From: an uncultured Prochlorococcus sp.
Lineage (GTDB): Bacteria; Cyanobacteriota; Cyanobacteriia; PCC-6307; Cyanobiaceae
Assembly (NCBI GenBank): GCA_902520485.1
Contig: CABYNZ010000009.1
Location: 1 to 46,028 of the forward strand
Direction: 5' to 3'
Length of the DNA: 46,028 bases
Numbering within the stretch: position 1 is the stretch's first letter; each line of letters starts with the position of its first letter. This document shows, in pieces, positions 29,772 through 39,543 of this stretch. Under the pieces are notes generated by a model, which saw only the letters and a program-made list of their open reading frames with translations, ran no database searches and was not told the DNA's origin. The translations under genes and the position numbers were made by a program.

Positions 29772-29933
29772 ATGAGTCGCATTTTCAACATGACTCAAAA
29801 TTCCATGAACACTCCTTATGCAAAAAGAGTAGCTGAAAAATTTAGAGAGGCTCAAAACTATTTAAAAACTAATGGTTTTAGTAGATCAACTAAACATTTA
29901 CTGGAAGATATTGAAAATTCTGTTGAAAAATAA
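29772..29933 (+). CDS. 53-residue basic helical protein
   Basis: Starts MSRIFNMTQNSMNTPYAKRV and continues EKFREAQNYLKTNGFSRSTK. Soluble and helical. Internal ATGs at codons 7 and 12 are possible starts. Its stop overlaps the next start as TAATG, indicating coupled translation. Confidence 0.6.
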   Translation: MSRIFNMTQNSMNTPYAKRVAEKFREAQNYLKTNGFSRSTKHLLEDIENSVEK

Positions 29934-30091
29934 TGCCAATACCTCCTCACTTACCACAACTACAATATGGCTACGATGATGGCTTTACAACCATTGTTTT
30001 TGGGTTAATAGGAAGTTGCTTAGGATGTATCTTAATTTTATTAATTTCATTTTTTGAATTTAAATTCAAAAAGCAAAATAGTAAGCCTTAA
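29933..30091 (+). CDS. 52-residue single-helix membrane protein
   Basis: Starts MPIPPHLPQLQYGYDDGFTT, then a long helix IVFGLIGSCLGCILILLISF and a Lys-rich tail. Translationally coupled (TAATG) to the 53-residue gene. It converges on ychF with 8 bp between stops. Confidence 0.6.
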   Translation: MPIPPHLPQLQYGYDDGFTTIVFGLIGSCLGCILILLISFFEFKFKKQNSKP

Positions 30092-30099
30092 GAGACTTA

Positions 30100-31191
30100 C
30101 TAAACGTTAAATAAGAACTCCATTACATCACCTTCGTTAACAATATATTCCTTACCTTCACTTCTTAAAAGACCTTTAGTTTTTGCATTGGCAATTGAAC
30201 CTGAATCAATTAAATTTTGATACGAAATAGTCTGAGCTCTTATAAATCCTTTTTCAAAATCAGTATGAATTACTCCTGCTGCCTGTGGCGCAGTCATCCC
30301 ATCTTTTATTGTCCAAGCTTTTGTCTCCTTTTCTCCGGTAGTGAAATAAGTTTTTAATCCCAATAATTTATATGTTGATCTAATTAATGAACTTAATCCC
30401 CCTTCTTCTACTCCTAAGTCAATAAGGTAATCTTTTTTATCTTCTGGTTCTAACTCTATTAATTCAGATTCGACTTGCGCTGATATTTTTATACATTCTG
30501 TATTTTCATTACTTGCAAAACTCTGAACTGTTGATGAAAAATCATTACCTTCAGCTAAGTCATTTTCATTCAAATTAGTTGCGTAAATAATTGGTTTAGC
30601 AGTAAGGAAGCCTAATTGCTTAATTATTAAATTTTCTTCTTCATTCAAAGATATTGATCTAACTGAAAGGCCTTTCTCTAGCTCTTCTTCAATTTTTTCT
30701 AGTAAGGTATCTTCTTTAGCTGCCTCTTTACTAGTTCTAACCTGTTTTTTAATTCTTTCTCTTCTTTTTTGGAGTTGAGATAAATCAGCTAAATTCAATT
30801 CCAGATTAATTATCTCAATGTCATCCAGGGGATCTACCTTTCCAGAAACATGAATTACATCACTATCTTCAAAGCACCTTACAACATGAACTATTGCATC
30901 AACCTCCCTAATATTTGATAAAAATTTATTTCCCAAACCTTCGCCTTTACTAGCTCCTTTTACTAGTCCTGCGATATCTACAAATTCAATTTTTGTTGGG
31001 ATAATATTTTGGCTAGAACTTAAATTACCTAACTCTTGCAACCTTTGATCTGGGACTGAAACTATGCCTTTATTAGGTTCTATAGTACAAAAGGGAAAAT
31101 TAGCCGCTTGGGCCTTAGCATTTTCTACAAGTGCATTAAATAGAGTTGATTTTCCAACATTTGGTAATCCAATAATACCTGCTTTTAACAT
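30100..31191 (-). CDS. ychF: Ribosome-associated ATPase/GTPase YchF (OLA1 family)
   Basis: A 363-residue protein. P-loop GLPNVGKSTLFNAL at the N-terminus, switch II DIAGLVKGASKGEGLGN, then NLNEND in place of the NKxD motif, consistent with the ATP preference of this family. A coiled-coil insertion lies at about residues 125-175. The C-terminal TGS domain ends with IRAQTISYQNLIDSGS and EGDVMEFLFNV. It binds ribosomes and acts in translation and stress adaptation. Full length. Single gene, divergent from the adaptor/polA unit. Confidence 0.97.
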   Translation of the reverse strand: MLKAGIIGLPNVGKSTLFNALVENAKAQAANFPFCTIEPNKGIVSVPDQRLQELGNLSSSQNIIPTKIEFVDIAGLVKGASKGEGLGNKFLSNIREVDAIVHVVRCFEDSDVIHVSGKVDPLDDIEIINLELNLADLSQLQKRRERIKKQVRTSKEAAKEDTLLEKIEEELEKGLSVRSISLNEEENLIIKQLGFLTAKPIIYATNLNENDLAEGNDFSSTVQSFASNENTECIKISAQVESELIELEPEDKKDYLIDLGVEEGGLSSLIRSTYKLLGLKTYFTTGEKETKAWTIKDGMTAPQAAGVIHTDFEKGFIRAQTISYQNLIDSGSIANAKTKGLLRSEGKEYIVNEGDVMEFLFNV

Positions 31192-31335
31192 TTGAAAAAA
31201 CTTATGGAAAAATTATCAAGAAAACATCTTCTAGTAATATAGTATTTACTTAACCAATCTTGGATAAGTTAATTATAATCGTCTTGATTATTTATTTAGT
31301 TCCTAAATATTCTCTAATTCTGCTTTTAAAAAGAA

Positions 31336-32397
31336 ATGTTTGATTTAATAAAAAAAAATATAAATCTAAGAAGTGGAATTATATTGCTTTCTCTAGCTAT
31401 ATTTTTCGTTTTTATAACCAATTCCTTCAAGAAAAATAAGTCAAAAGATATTTCTGATTTTGTAGTTCAAGTTGAAAAAGGAATCCTCTCAGATTCAATT
31501 AATACTAGTGGTGAAGTAAAAGCAATAAGGACAAGCAATATTGGGCCTCGGAAGCAAGGCGTAATAAAAGAAATCAAAGTAGATGAGGGCGATCTTGTAA
31601 AAAAAGATCAGGTTTTAGCTTCTCTTGATGATGAAGATTTTATCTATAAAATTGAAGAACTTGAATTAAATGTAGAAAAACAAAAATCTGAATTTTTAAG
31701 AAGGGAATATTTATATCAAGAAGGCGCAGTAAGTAAAGAAGACTATGAAAGTTATAAAAATAACTACAACATTAGTAGCGCAAAACTTAATGATGCAAAA
31801 GCTGAAAAAAGTTTCTATCTAATTAAAGCTCCTTATGGAGGAAAGATAACTGCAAAATATGCTGAGATAGGATCTTATGTCACACCAAGTACAAACTTAA
31901 GTTCAGACCCTAAAACCAAAAACTTTATTTTTGAACTATCAGAGGGCCTAGAAATTGTTGCTAAAGTTCCTGAGAGTGACATTGGCAGAATAAAAATAGG
32001 TCAAGAAGCCTCAGTAAGAATTGAGGCTTATCCCTCAAAAAAATATAGTGCCATAGTAAAAAAAATAGCTACAAGAGCTGTAAAAGATAATAATGTAACC
32101 TCATTCGAAGTAACTTTAAATTTTAAAGATATTTCTGAAGAAATTAAAATTGGAATGACTGCAGATCTTGAATTTAGAGTCGAAGGTAATGAAGAAAAAA
32201 TCTTAGTACCAACAGTTTCTATTGTGACTGAAAAAGGTGAAAAAGGAATTTTGAAAGTTGATAAAAACAATTCTCCCAAATTTGAAAAAATCGAAATTGG
32301 TATTAGTAGTGGAAATAAAACTTCAGTAATTAATGGATTAGAACCTGGAGAGCAAATCTTTATTGATATTCCACCTTGGGCTAAGAAGAGAAAATGA
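31336..32397 (+). CDS. HlyD/RND-type periplasmic adaptor protein
   Basis: A 353-residue membrane-fusion protein. An N-terminal anchor (residues about 14-30) is followed by a lipoyl half (GVIKEIKVDEGDLVKKDQVL), a coiled-coil hairpin (about 100-160), the second lipoyl half (KAPYGGKITAKYAEIGSYV), and beta-barrel and membrane-proximal domains ending at IFIDIPPW. Such adaptors bridge inner-membrane transporters and outer-membrane channels, including DevB/MacA types; no transporter gene is adjacent. The last codons overlap the polA start (ATGA). Confidence 0.88.
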   Translation: MFDLIKKNINLRSGIILLSLAIFFVFITNSFKKNKSKDISDFVVQVEKGILSDSINTSGEVKAIRTSNIGPRKQGVIKEIKVDEGDLVKKDQVLASLDDEDFIYKIEELELNVEKQKSEFLRREYLYQEGAVSKEDYESYKNNYNISSAKLNDAKAEKSFYLIKAPYGGKITAKYAEIGSYVTPSTNLSSDPKTKNFIFELSEGLEIVAKVPESDIGRIKIGQEASVRIEAYPSKKYSAIVKKIATRAVKDNNVTSFEVTLNFKDISEEIKIGMTADLEFRVEGNEEKILVPTVSIVTEKGEKGILKVDKNNSPKFEKIEIGISSGNKTSVINGLEPGEQIFIDIPPWAKKRK

Positions 32398-35324
32398 GTT
32401 TAAAATCTGAAAACTCTAAAAAACCAATTTTACTTTTAGTCGATGGCCACTCACTTGCTTTTAGAAGCTTCTATGCATTTAGCAAAGGGATTGATGGAGG
32501 TTTAACTACCAAAGAGGGATTTCCAACAAGTGTCACTTATGGATTTCTAAAAAGCCTTCTGGATAATTGTAAAAATATTAGTCCTGAGGGTGTTTGTATT
32601 ACGTTTGATACCGAAAAACCTACTTTCAGACATGAATTAGATCCAAATTATAAGGCCAATAGAGATGTAGCACCAGATGTTTTTTTTCAGGATATTGAAC
32701 AACTAGAAATCATTTTAGAAGAAAGCCTTAATTTACCAATTTTTAAATCTCCAGGATACGAAGCAGATGATCTCCTAGGCACAATTGCAAATGATGCTTC
32801 TTCTAAAGGATGGTGCGTGAATATTCTTTCTGGAGATAGGGACTTATTTCAATTAGTAGATGATCAAAAAGATATTTATGTACTTTATATGGGTGGTGGT
32901 CCATATGCGAAAAGTGGAAATCCAACTCTTATGAATGAAAATGGAGTAAAAGAAAAATTAGGTGTTGCGCCAGAAAGAGTAGTTGATCTCAAAGCCCTAA
33001 CTGGTGATAGTTCTGATAATATTCCAGGTATTAAAGGAGTAGGGCCAAAAACTGCAATTAATCTACTAAAAGAGAACGATACGCTTGATGGAATCTATCA
33101 GGCTTTGGACAAGATTCAGCAGAACAACGATAAGAAATATAAAGGATTCATCAAAGGTTCAGTTATAGAAAAGCTCAGAAACGATAAACATAATGCTTTT
33201 CTTTCCAGGGATTTAGCAAAAATAAATACTGAGGTGCCTTTAATTTTAAGTAACGGTTACGAATTAAAAAATATAAATCAAGAACTACTTTCAGAGTCAC
33301 TGAAAAAATTAGAACTATCAACACTACTTAGACAAATTGATATTTTCAATTCAACTTTCAGCAAAGGTGGTTTTGACAAAAATAATGTAGCTAAAGAGGA
33401 TGAGAAGGCACCAAAAGTCGCAGGCAATAATGAATTAGAAAATAGTGAAAATAAAATCCCTAAAATCAACGTAACTGTTGTAAATGATTTCGAATTACTT
33501 GATAAATTAATTCAAAGATTAGACAAGACTAATCAAATAGTTTCTTTAGATACAGAGACCAATAGTTTGAATCCAATCGATGCGGAACTTGTTGGGATAG
33601 GGTTATGTCTTGGAGAAGAAAATGATGATTTGTTTTATATACCCCTTGGTCATCAAACAAAAAAGGAGACCCCCAATCAATTATCAATTGAAGATGTTTT
33701 CTCAAAGCTAAGAAATTGGATAGAAGATTCAAAAAAAGAAAAGGCACTCCAAAATTCTAAATTTGATAGGCAAATATTTTTTAATCATGGACTTGATCTT
33801 AAAGGCGTAACCTTTGACACCTTGTTAGCAGACTACCTTCTTAATAATCAGGAGAAACATGGGTTAAGTGAAATTAGTTTTAGATTATTTGGATTTAAGC
33901 CTCCTTCATTTAAGGAGACAGTTGGAAAAAATAAAGACTTTTCATTTGTTGATATTGATGAAGCAAGTATTTACTGCGGTTATGATGTTTTTCTAACTTT
34001 TAAGATTGTCAAAATTTTTAAAGAAAGTTTTTCAAAGGAAAAAGATGAATTAATCAAATTGTTCGAAGAAATCGAGCTACCTTTAGAGCCGGTATTGTCC
34101 CAAATGGAGATGAATGGCATTACCATCGACATCCCTTATTTGGATAAACTCTCAAAAGAATTAAAAAGTACCTTAGAAGATATTGAAAGTAAAGTTTATG
34201 AGTTAGCAGAGGAAAGTTTCAATCTATCTTCACCAAAACAACTTGGTGAGATCTTGTTTGAAAAATTAAATTTGGATAAGAAAAAATCACGGAAAACAAA
34301 AACAGGATGGAGCACAGATGCAGTAGTTCTGGAAAGATTAGTCGACGAACATGAAATAATCCAACATTTAATAAAACATAGAACTCTTAGCAAATTACTT
34401 AGCACCTATATTGATGCTCTTCCAAATCTTATTAACGAAAAGACAGGAAGAGTTCATACAAACTTTAATCAAGCTGCTACAGCGACTGGGAGACTAAGTA
34501 GTAGCAATCCTAATCTTCAAAATATCCCTGTTAGGACTGAATTTAGTAGGAGAATCAGAAAAGCATTCTTGCCTGAAAAAAATTGGAAACTTTTATCAGC
34601 TGATTATTCTCAGATCGAATTAAGAATACTCGCTCACTTAGCGGATGAAGAAATACTAATAAATGCATTTCATAAAAATGATGACATTCATTCTTTGACT
34701 GCAAGATTAATTTTTGAGAAAGAAGAAATTTCTACTGATGAGAGGAGAGTTGGGAAAACAATAAATTTCGGAGTTATCTATGGTATGGGAATTAAAAAGT
34801 TTGCACGTTCTACAGGAGTAAGTACTCCAGAAGCAAAAGAATTCCTAATAAAATACAAAGAAAGATATTCAAAAATTTTCAAATTTCTTGAACTTCAAGA
34901 AAGGCTTGCCTTGTCAAAAGGTTATGTAAAAACAATTTTTGGTAGAAAGAGAGAATTTAAGTTTGATAAAAATGGACTTGGAAGACTAATTGGAAAAGAT
35001 CCTTACGAAATTGACTTGCAATCCGCAAGAAGAGCTGGCATGGAAGCACAGTCACTAAGAGCTGCAGCCAATGCCCCAATTCAGGGTTCAAGTGCAGATA
35101 TTATTAAAATTGCAATGGTTCAACTAAATAAAAAATTCATAGAAATGAATGTTCCAGCAAAAATGCTTTTACAAGTACATGATGAATTATTGTTTGAAGT
35201 TGAACCAGATTCTTTGGAAATTACTACGAAATTAGTAAAAAAGACTATGGAAGATTGTGTAAAATTAAATGTGCCTCTTTTAGTTGATATTGGAATTGGA
35301 GACAATTGGATGGAGACAAAATAA
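32394..35324 (+). CDS. polA: DNA polymerase I
   Basis: A 976-residue three-domain enzyme. The 5' nuclease (residues about 12-310) has LVDGHSLAFRSF and the helix-hairpin LTGDSSDNIPGIKGVGPKTA. The 3'-5' exonuclease (about 360-560) keeps SLDTETNSL and CGYDVF, so proofreading looks intact. The polymerase has motif A SADYSQIELRILAH (about 736), the O-helix RRVGKTINFGVIYGMG with Phe at the dNTP-selecting site (about 783-798), and motif C LQVHDELLFEV (about 926). It functions in Okazaki fragment processing and repair. It starts inside the adaptor stop; cysS follows 24 bp later. Confidence 0.98.
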   Translation: MSLKSENSKKPILLLVDGHSLAFRSFYAFSKGIDGGLTTKEGFPTSVTYGFLKSLLDNCKNISPEGVCITFDTEKPTFRHELDPNYKANRDVAPDVFFQDIEQLEIILEESLNLPIFKSPGYEADDLLGTIANDASSKGWCVNILSGDRDLFQLVDDQKDIYVLYMGGGPYAKSGNPTLMNENGVKEKLGVAPERVVDLKALTGDSSDNIPGIKGVGPKTAINLLKENDTLDGIYQALDKIQQNNDKKYKGFIKGSVIEKLRNDKHNAFLSRDLAKINTEVPLILSNGYELKNINQELLSESLKKLELSTLLRQIDIFNSTFSKGGFDKNNVAKEDEKAPKVAGNNELENSENKIPKINVTVVNDFELLDKLIQRLDKTNQIVSLDTETNSLNPIDAELVGIGLCLGEENDDLFYIPLGHQTKKETPNQLSIEDVFSKLRNWIEDSKKEKALQNSKFDRQIFFNHGLDLKGVTFDTLLADYLLNNQEKHGLSEISFRLFGFKPPSFKETVGKNKDFSFVDIDEASIYCGYDVFLTFKIVKIFKESFSKEKDELIKLFEEIELPLEPVLSQMEMNGITIDIPYLDKLSKELKSTLEDIESKVYELAEESFNLSSPKQLGEILFEKLNLDKKKSRKTKTGWSTDAVVLERLVDEHEIIQHLIKHRTLSKLLSTYIDALPNLINEKTGRVHTNFNQAATATGRLSSSNPNLQNIPVRTEFSRRIRKAFLPEKNWKLLSADYSQIELRILAHLADEEILINAFHKNDDIHSLTARLIFEKEEISTDERRVGKTINFGVIYGMGIKKFARSTGVSTPEAKEFLIKYKERYSKIFKFLELQERLALSKGYVKTIFGRKREFKFDKNGLGRLIGKDPYEIDLQSARRAGMEAQSLRAAANAPIQGSSADIIKIAMVQLNKKFIEMNVPAKMLLQVHDELLFEVEPDSLEITTKLVKKTMEDCVKLNVPLLVDIGIGDNWMETK

Positions 35325-35348
35325 ACCTTATGAAATACTTATTTTAAG

Positions 35349-36818
35349 ATGATCAAACTTTTTAATACTTTAAGCAAAAAAGTTGAGGTTTTTAAGCCTA
35401 TTGATGATGTAGTAAAAATTTATTGTTGTGGGGTAACTGTTTATGATTTATGTCATCTTGGTCATGCCAGAAGTTATATCGCTTGGGATGTATTGAGAAG
35501 ATTTTTAATTTACAGTGATTTCAAAGTGAAGTATGTTCAAAATTTTACAGATATTGATGACAAGATCTTAAAAAGAGCGAAAGAAGAAAGCAGTTCAATG
35601 AAGGAAGTATCTGAAAAGAATATCATTGAATTTCACAAAGATATGGATTCTTTAGGGATAATGCGTCCGGATAGCATGCCAAGAGCAACGAATCATATAT
35701 GCAATATCTGTTCCTTCATAACAATCCTTGAGGACAAAGGTTATGCATACTCTAGGGATGGAGACGTTTATTATTCTGTTTTCAAAAATAAAAATTATGG
35801 AAAACTAAGTAATCAAAATTTACAAGAACAAAATATCAATCAGCAAGGAAGAATGGTTAATGAGGAAAATAGTAAAAAACTTAATCCGCAAGATTTTGCG
35901 CTATGGAAAAAAGCTAAAGATGATGAACCATTTTTTGATTCGCCATGGGGTAAAGGTAGGCCAGGATGGCATATTGAATGTTCGGCGATGGTTAAAGATG
36001 AATTAGGAGATACTATCGATATCCATTTAGGTGGTTCTGATTTGATTTTTCCACATCATGAGAATGAAATCGCCCAATCAGAAGCAGCCAATGGCAAAAA
36101 GCTAGCGAACTATTGGTTACACAATGGGATGGTCAATGTAAATGGACAAAAGATGAGTAAATCCCTTAAAAATTTTAAAACTATCAGAGAGCTAATTAAG
36201 TCAGGTATAAGCCCTATGACTTTGCGATATTTTGTTATGACTGTGAATTATAGAAAACCACTTGATTTTACTGAAGAAGCTTTAAGGAGTGCTTCAGAAG
36301 CTTGGAAAAATATTAATGTAGCCCTTTCTTTTATGGATCTTACAAAAGGTGGTTTTAGATCTATTGATGAAAATGAATCTATCGAAGAAGAATATAAAGA
36401 GAAAATAAGTTTTGAATTATCTCAAAAAAAGCTTAAATTTTCTGAGGCTCTGGGAAATGACCTCAATACAGCAGGTGCTATTGCAATTATTTACGATTTA
36501 GCGAAACCATTAAAAAACTTTTTAAACCAATTTCAAAGGGTTGAAGATTTTAAAATAGACCTAAATCAAAAATTCTTTCTACTTGAAAATTTTAAAACTC
36601 TTGAAAAATTGACTGAGGTACTTGGTCTTAAAAAAGAAGTTTTAGTAAAAGAAAGTAAAATAACAGAAGAAGAAATATCATCTCTTATTAATGAAAGATT
36701 AAAAGCAAAAATAGAAAAGAATTATGCAAAGGCCGATGAAATAAGAAATTTGTTAAAAGAAAAAGGCATTGAACTTATTGATCATTCACAGGAAATAACA
36801 AAATGGATAAGGGTTTAA
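35349..36818 (+). CDS. cysS: Cysteinyl-tRNA synthetase
   Basis: A 489-residue class I synthetase. HIGH motif as HLGHARSY (about residues 37-44), KMSKS at about 268, zinc ligands at YCCGVTVYD and WHIECSAM plus PHHENEIAQSE. The C-terminal DALR/anticodon part ends KADEIRNLLKEKGIELIDHS, typical of CysRS. It charges tRNA-Cys. Full length, probably in the same transcript as polA, followed by dxr after 82 bp. Confidence 0.98.
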   Translation: MIKLFNTLSKKVEVFKPIDDVVKIYCCGVTVYDLCHLGHARSYIAWDVLRRFLIYSDFKVKYVQNFTDIDDKILKRAKEESSSMKEVSEKNIIEFHKDMDSLGIMRPDSMPRATNHICNICSFITILEDKGYAYSRDGDVYYSVFKNKNYGKLSNQNLQEQNINQQGRMVNEENSKKLNPQDFALWKKAKDDEPFFDSPWGKGRPGWHIECSAMVKDELGDTIDIHLGGSDLIFPHHENEIAQSEAANGKKLANYWLHNGMVNVNGQKMSKSLKNFKTIRELIKSGISPMTLRYFVMTVNYRKPLDFTEEALRSASEAWKNINVALSFMDLTKGGFRSIDENESIEEEYKEKISFELSQKKLKFSEALGNDLNTAGAIAIIYDLAKPLKNFLNQFQRVEDFKIDLNQKFFLLENFKTLEKLTEVLGLKKEVLVKESKITEEEISSLINERLKAKIEKNYAKADEIRNLLKEKGIELIDHSQEITKWIRV

Positions 36819-36900
36819 ATTTTAAGAAAAAAACCAATTTGAAATTTTTGTTTTTTAAATACACCTTTAAATGGGAAGATATTAGAAATATCAGAGAAAA

Positions 36901-38130
36901 TTGAAATACATTACTGTGCTCGGTTCTACTGGTTCAATAGGGACTCAAACTCTCGAAATAGCTAGTGAGCAGCCTGATAAGTTTAAAGCCGTAGCTCTTT
37001 CTGCAGGAAGAAATATTAATTTATTAACTGAACAAGTTAAAACACATAAACCAGAGGTAATTGCTATTGAGGATGAAAGTCTTATAGAAGATTTAAAAAA
37101 TAATATTAATAACTTAGATTTGGAAGATGCTCCCTTGGTTTTAGGTGGAAAGCAGGGGATTAACGCAGTTGCAGCATGGGATAAGGCAGATACTGTGGTA
37201 ACAGGGATAGTAGGCTGTGCAGGTTTAATTCCAACAATGTCAGCAATTAATGCGGGAAAAAATATTGCACTTGCTAACAAAGAAACTTTAATTGCGGCAG
37301 GACCAATTGTTATTCCTGCATTAAAGAAAAATAATAGTAGGCTTTTACCTGCTGATTCAGAACACTCTGCTATCTTTCAATGTTTACAAGGATTACCTAA
37401 TTATGAAAATGCAGATTTTTCAACAGGAGAGATGCCTAAAGGTTTAAAAGCCATACACTTAACAGCTTCTGGTGGTGCTTTCAGAGATTGGGCCGTTGAG
37501 GATTTAAAGCATGTCACAGTGGAAGATGCGACTTCACATCCTAATTGGGATATGGGAAAAAAAATAACTGTAGATTCTGCAACTCTTATGAATAAAGGAT
37601 TAGAAGTTATAGAAGCTCATTATTTATTTGGGACCTCTTACGAAAATATCGAAATAGTTATCCACCCTCAAAGTATTATTCATTCAATGATTGAGATGGA
37701 TGATTCTTCAGTATTAGCTCAATTAGGTTGGCCAGATATGAAACTACCCATTTTATATGCGATGAGTTGGCCTGAAAGATTTAAAACAAATTGGAAAAGA
37801 TTAAACCTAAGTGAAATTGGAAAATTAACTTTTAAAGAGCCAGACGAGTTTAAATATCCGTGCATGGGACTTGCCTATGCCGCAGGAAAATCTTCTGGGA
37901 CTATGCCTGCAGTTTTAAATGCTGCTAATGAAATGGCTGTTGAACAATTCCTTAAAGAAAAAATTTCTTTTCAAGAAATTCCAACATTTATAAGTAAAGC
38001 TTGTGAATCACATATGGAGAATTTGAATTTGAGTCCCGAATTGGAGGATATTCTTGAAGTAGACAAATGGGCCAGACTTTTTGTTAAGCGAGAAATTAAA
38101 AAAGGGAAAAAATACGTAAGTATTGGATAA
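36901..38130 (+). CDS. dxr: 1-deoxy-D-xylulose 5-phosphate reductoisomerase
   Basis: A 409-residue protein with a TTG start placing the NADPH fold right at the N-terminus ([19 protein letters not shown]). [53 protein letters not shown] and [11 protein letters not shown] cover the NADPH, metal and substrate sites. First committed step of the MEP isoprenoid pathway feeding carotenoids, chlorophyll phytol and plastoquinone. Followed by the ferredoxin-like gene after 2 bp. Confidence 0.97.
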   Translation: MKYITVLGSTGSIGTQTLEIASEQPDKFKAVALSAGRNINLLTEQVKTHKPEVIAIEDESLIEDLKNNINNLDLEDAPLVLGGKQGINAVAAWDKADTVVTGIVGCAGLIPTMSAINAGKNIALANKETLIAAGPIVIPALKKNNSRLLPADSEHSAIFQCLQGLPNYENADFSTGEMPKGLKAIHLTASGGAFRDWAVEDLKHVTVEDATSHPNWDMGKKITVDSATLMNKGLEVIEAHYLFGTSYENIEIVIHPQSIIHSMIEMDDSSVLAQLGWPDMKLPILYAMSWPERFKTNWKRLNLSEIGKLTFKEPDEFKYPCMGLAYAAGKSSGTMPAVLNAANEMAVEQFLKEKISFQEIPTFISKACESHMENLNLSPELEDILEVDKWARLFVKREIKKGKKYVSIG

Positions 38131-38132
38131 AA

Positions 38133-38474
38133 GTGAATATTAAAAGTCACCTTCTGCTATGCGCAACACCCACAAAACAGAAATGCTTTAAAAGCAATGA
38201 AGGTCAAAAAACATGGGAATGTCTGAAAAAGACTTTAAAAAAATTTGAGAACGATCCCTGTACAAAAAACGTTCATATATTAAGATCAAAAGCTGACTGT
38301 TTAAGGATATGTAAGAACGGCCCAATTCTTCTTGTTTGGCCTGATGGTATTTGGTACGAGAAAGTTTCTCCAGAAAAAATTTCAGAAATTTTTACCTCAC
38401 ACATTATTAACGGTAAGCCAATAGAAAAATGGATTTTTAAAAAAACACCATTTTTAAATAGTCCTAGATACTAA
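38133..38474 (+). CDS. Thioredoxin-fold [2Fe-2S] ferredoxin-like protein
   Basis: A 113-residue protein, GTG start 2 bp after dxr. Cys pattern CATPTKQKC near the N-terminus, then DCLRIC later (C-x7-C and C-x3-C), the ligand set of thioredoxin-like [2Fe-2S] ferredoxins. GPILLVWPDGIWYEKVSPEK fits the fold's end. Placement after dxr suggests co-expression, perhaps supplying electrons to the Fe-S enzymes of the same pathway (inference). Its 3' end overlaps the convergent hydrolase gene by 11 bp. Confidence 0.85.
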   Translation: MNIKSHLLLCATPTKQKCFKSNEGQKTWECLKKTLKKFENDPCTKNVHILRSKADCLRICKNGPILLVWPDGIWYEKVSPEKISEIFTSHIINGKPIEKWIFKKTPFLNSPRY

Positions 38475-39543
38475 TAAACCAGTTCTTTACTACTTCGTCT
38501 GACCAGCAGCCATTAATAGAGTGAAAACCATTATGACCTCCTTTCTCAGTTATAAAAATAGTAAATTTATCAATAAATTTCCCTCTTAAATTCAAAGTTG
38601 CATTATATGGAACCCAAGGATCATCCTTGGCATGAATAAAAAGCATTTGAGGTAATTTTTTTATTGAGTTTTGGATTCTAAATATTGGAGAAGCATTAAC
38701 ATAATAATCTTCTAAAGAATTAAATCCCCAACTTGGAGCTGTAAATTTCTGATCAAATTCCCTTATACTTTTTAAATTTCTAATTTTTTTTCTTAATTTT
38801 TCATTATTAAGAATTTTGCCTTCATTATTAAATCCGTCCCATAATTGCTTTTTTAAGCGGTGAAGTAACCATTTTTGGTAGATATAATTTCTAGATTTTT
38901 CAATACATAAACTGCATGATGATAAATCTAAAGGGCTACTCACACAGGCTAGGCCATCTAAAAGTTTTTCTCCTTTGTTTTCATCGTAATCTAAGCAGGC
39001 ATTTAAAAGAATCGTTCCGCCTAAAGATAATCCAACCCCGTAAATTGGAAGATTATTCATCTTAATGAGATCTTTAAACTCTAAATTAATGAATTTTTTA
39101 AAATAATTAATAGCTGCAATAACATCACTGGAGCATTTAGCACAATAATTTCCTTTAGCTAAATATCTAGCAGAACCAGATCCTCTCAGATTTAATTTAA
39201 GAACTCCAAAACCATTATTTGCTAATTTCCTAGAGATTCTTCTTAAACCAAACCGTTTAGTTGAGCCCCCTAAACCATGTGTAACGATTACAAACCCCCT
39301 AAGTGAGTCTAAGTTTTCAGGTAATTCTAAAAACCCTAGAAGATAATCACATTCAAATTTTTTAGAAAGAATTTTATTAATCGGAAAGAATATTTTTTTA
39401 TTTTCTTTTGATTTACCAAGATCAATAACAAAAGTATCTCTCAAAGTTTGTAAGTCGCCACCTATCCAAGGTAAGACTTCTCGAAATGGCTTATTTTTTA
39501 CGTAATCTGAAAAACTAAAAGATATACTATTATTTCTCCCCAA
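38464..39543 (-). CDS. Alpha/beta hydrolase, YheT-like
   Basis: A 359-residue alpha/beta hydrolase. VTHGLGGSTKRFGLRRISRK near the oxyanion region, nucleophile elbow YGVGLSLGGTIL (Ser), acid in HAKDDPWVPY (Asp) and His in EKGGHNGFHS. The closest family is YheT/UPF0017. Substrate unknown, likely an ester or lipid. TTG start overlapping the pntB 3' end by 14 bp, so it is co-transcribed with the pnt genes; it also overlaps the convergent 2Fe-2S gene. Confidence 0.85.
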   Translation of the reverse strand: MGRNNSISFSFSDYVKNKPFREVLPWIGGDLQTLRDTFVIDLGKSKENKKIFFPINKILSKKFECDYLLGFLELPENLDSLRGFVIVTHGLGGSTKRFGLRRISRKLANNGFGVLKLNLRGSGSARYLAKGNYCAKCSSDVIAAINYFKKFINLEFKDLIKMNNLPIYGVGLSLGGTILLNACLDYDENKGEKLLDGLACVSSPLDLSSCSLCIEKSRNYIYQKWLLHRLKKQLWDGFNNEGKILNNEKLRKKIRNLKSIREFDQKFTAPSWGFNSLEDYYVNASPIFRIQNSIKKLPQMLFIHAKDDPWVPYNATLNLRGKFIDKFTIFITEKGGHNGFHSINGCWSDEVVKNWFISI

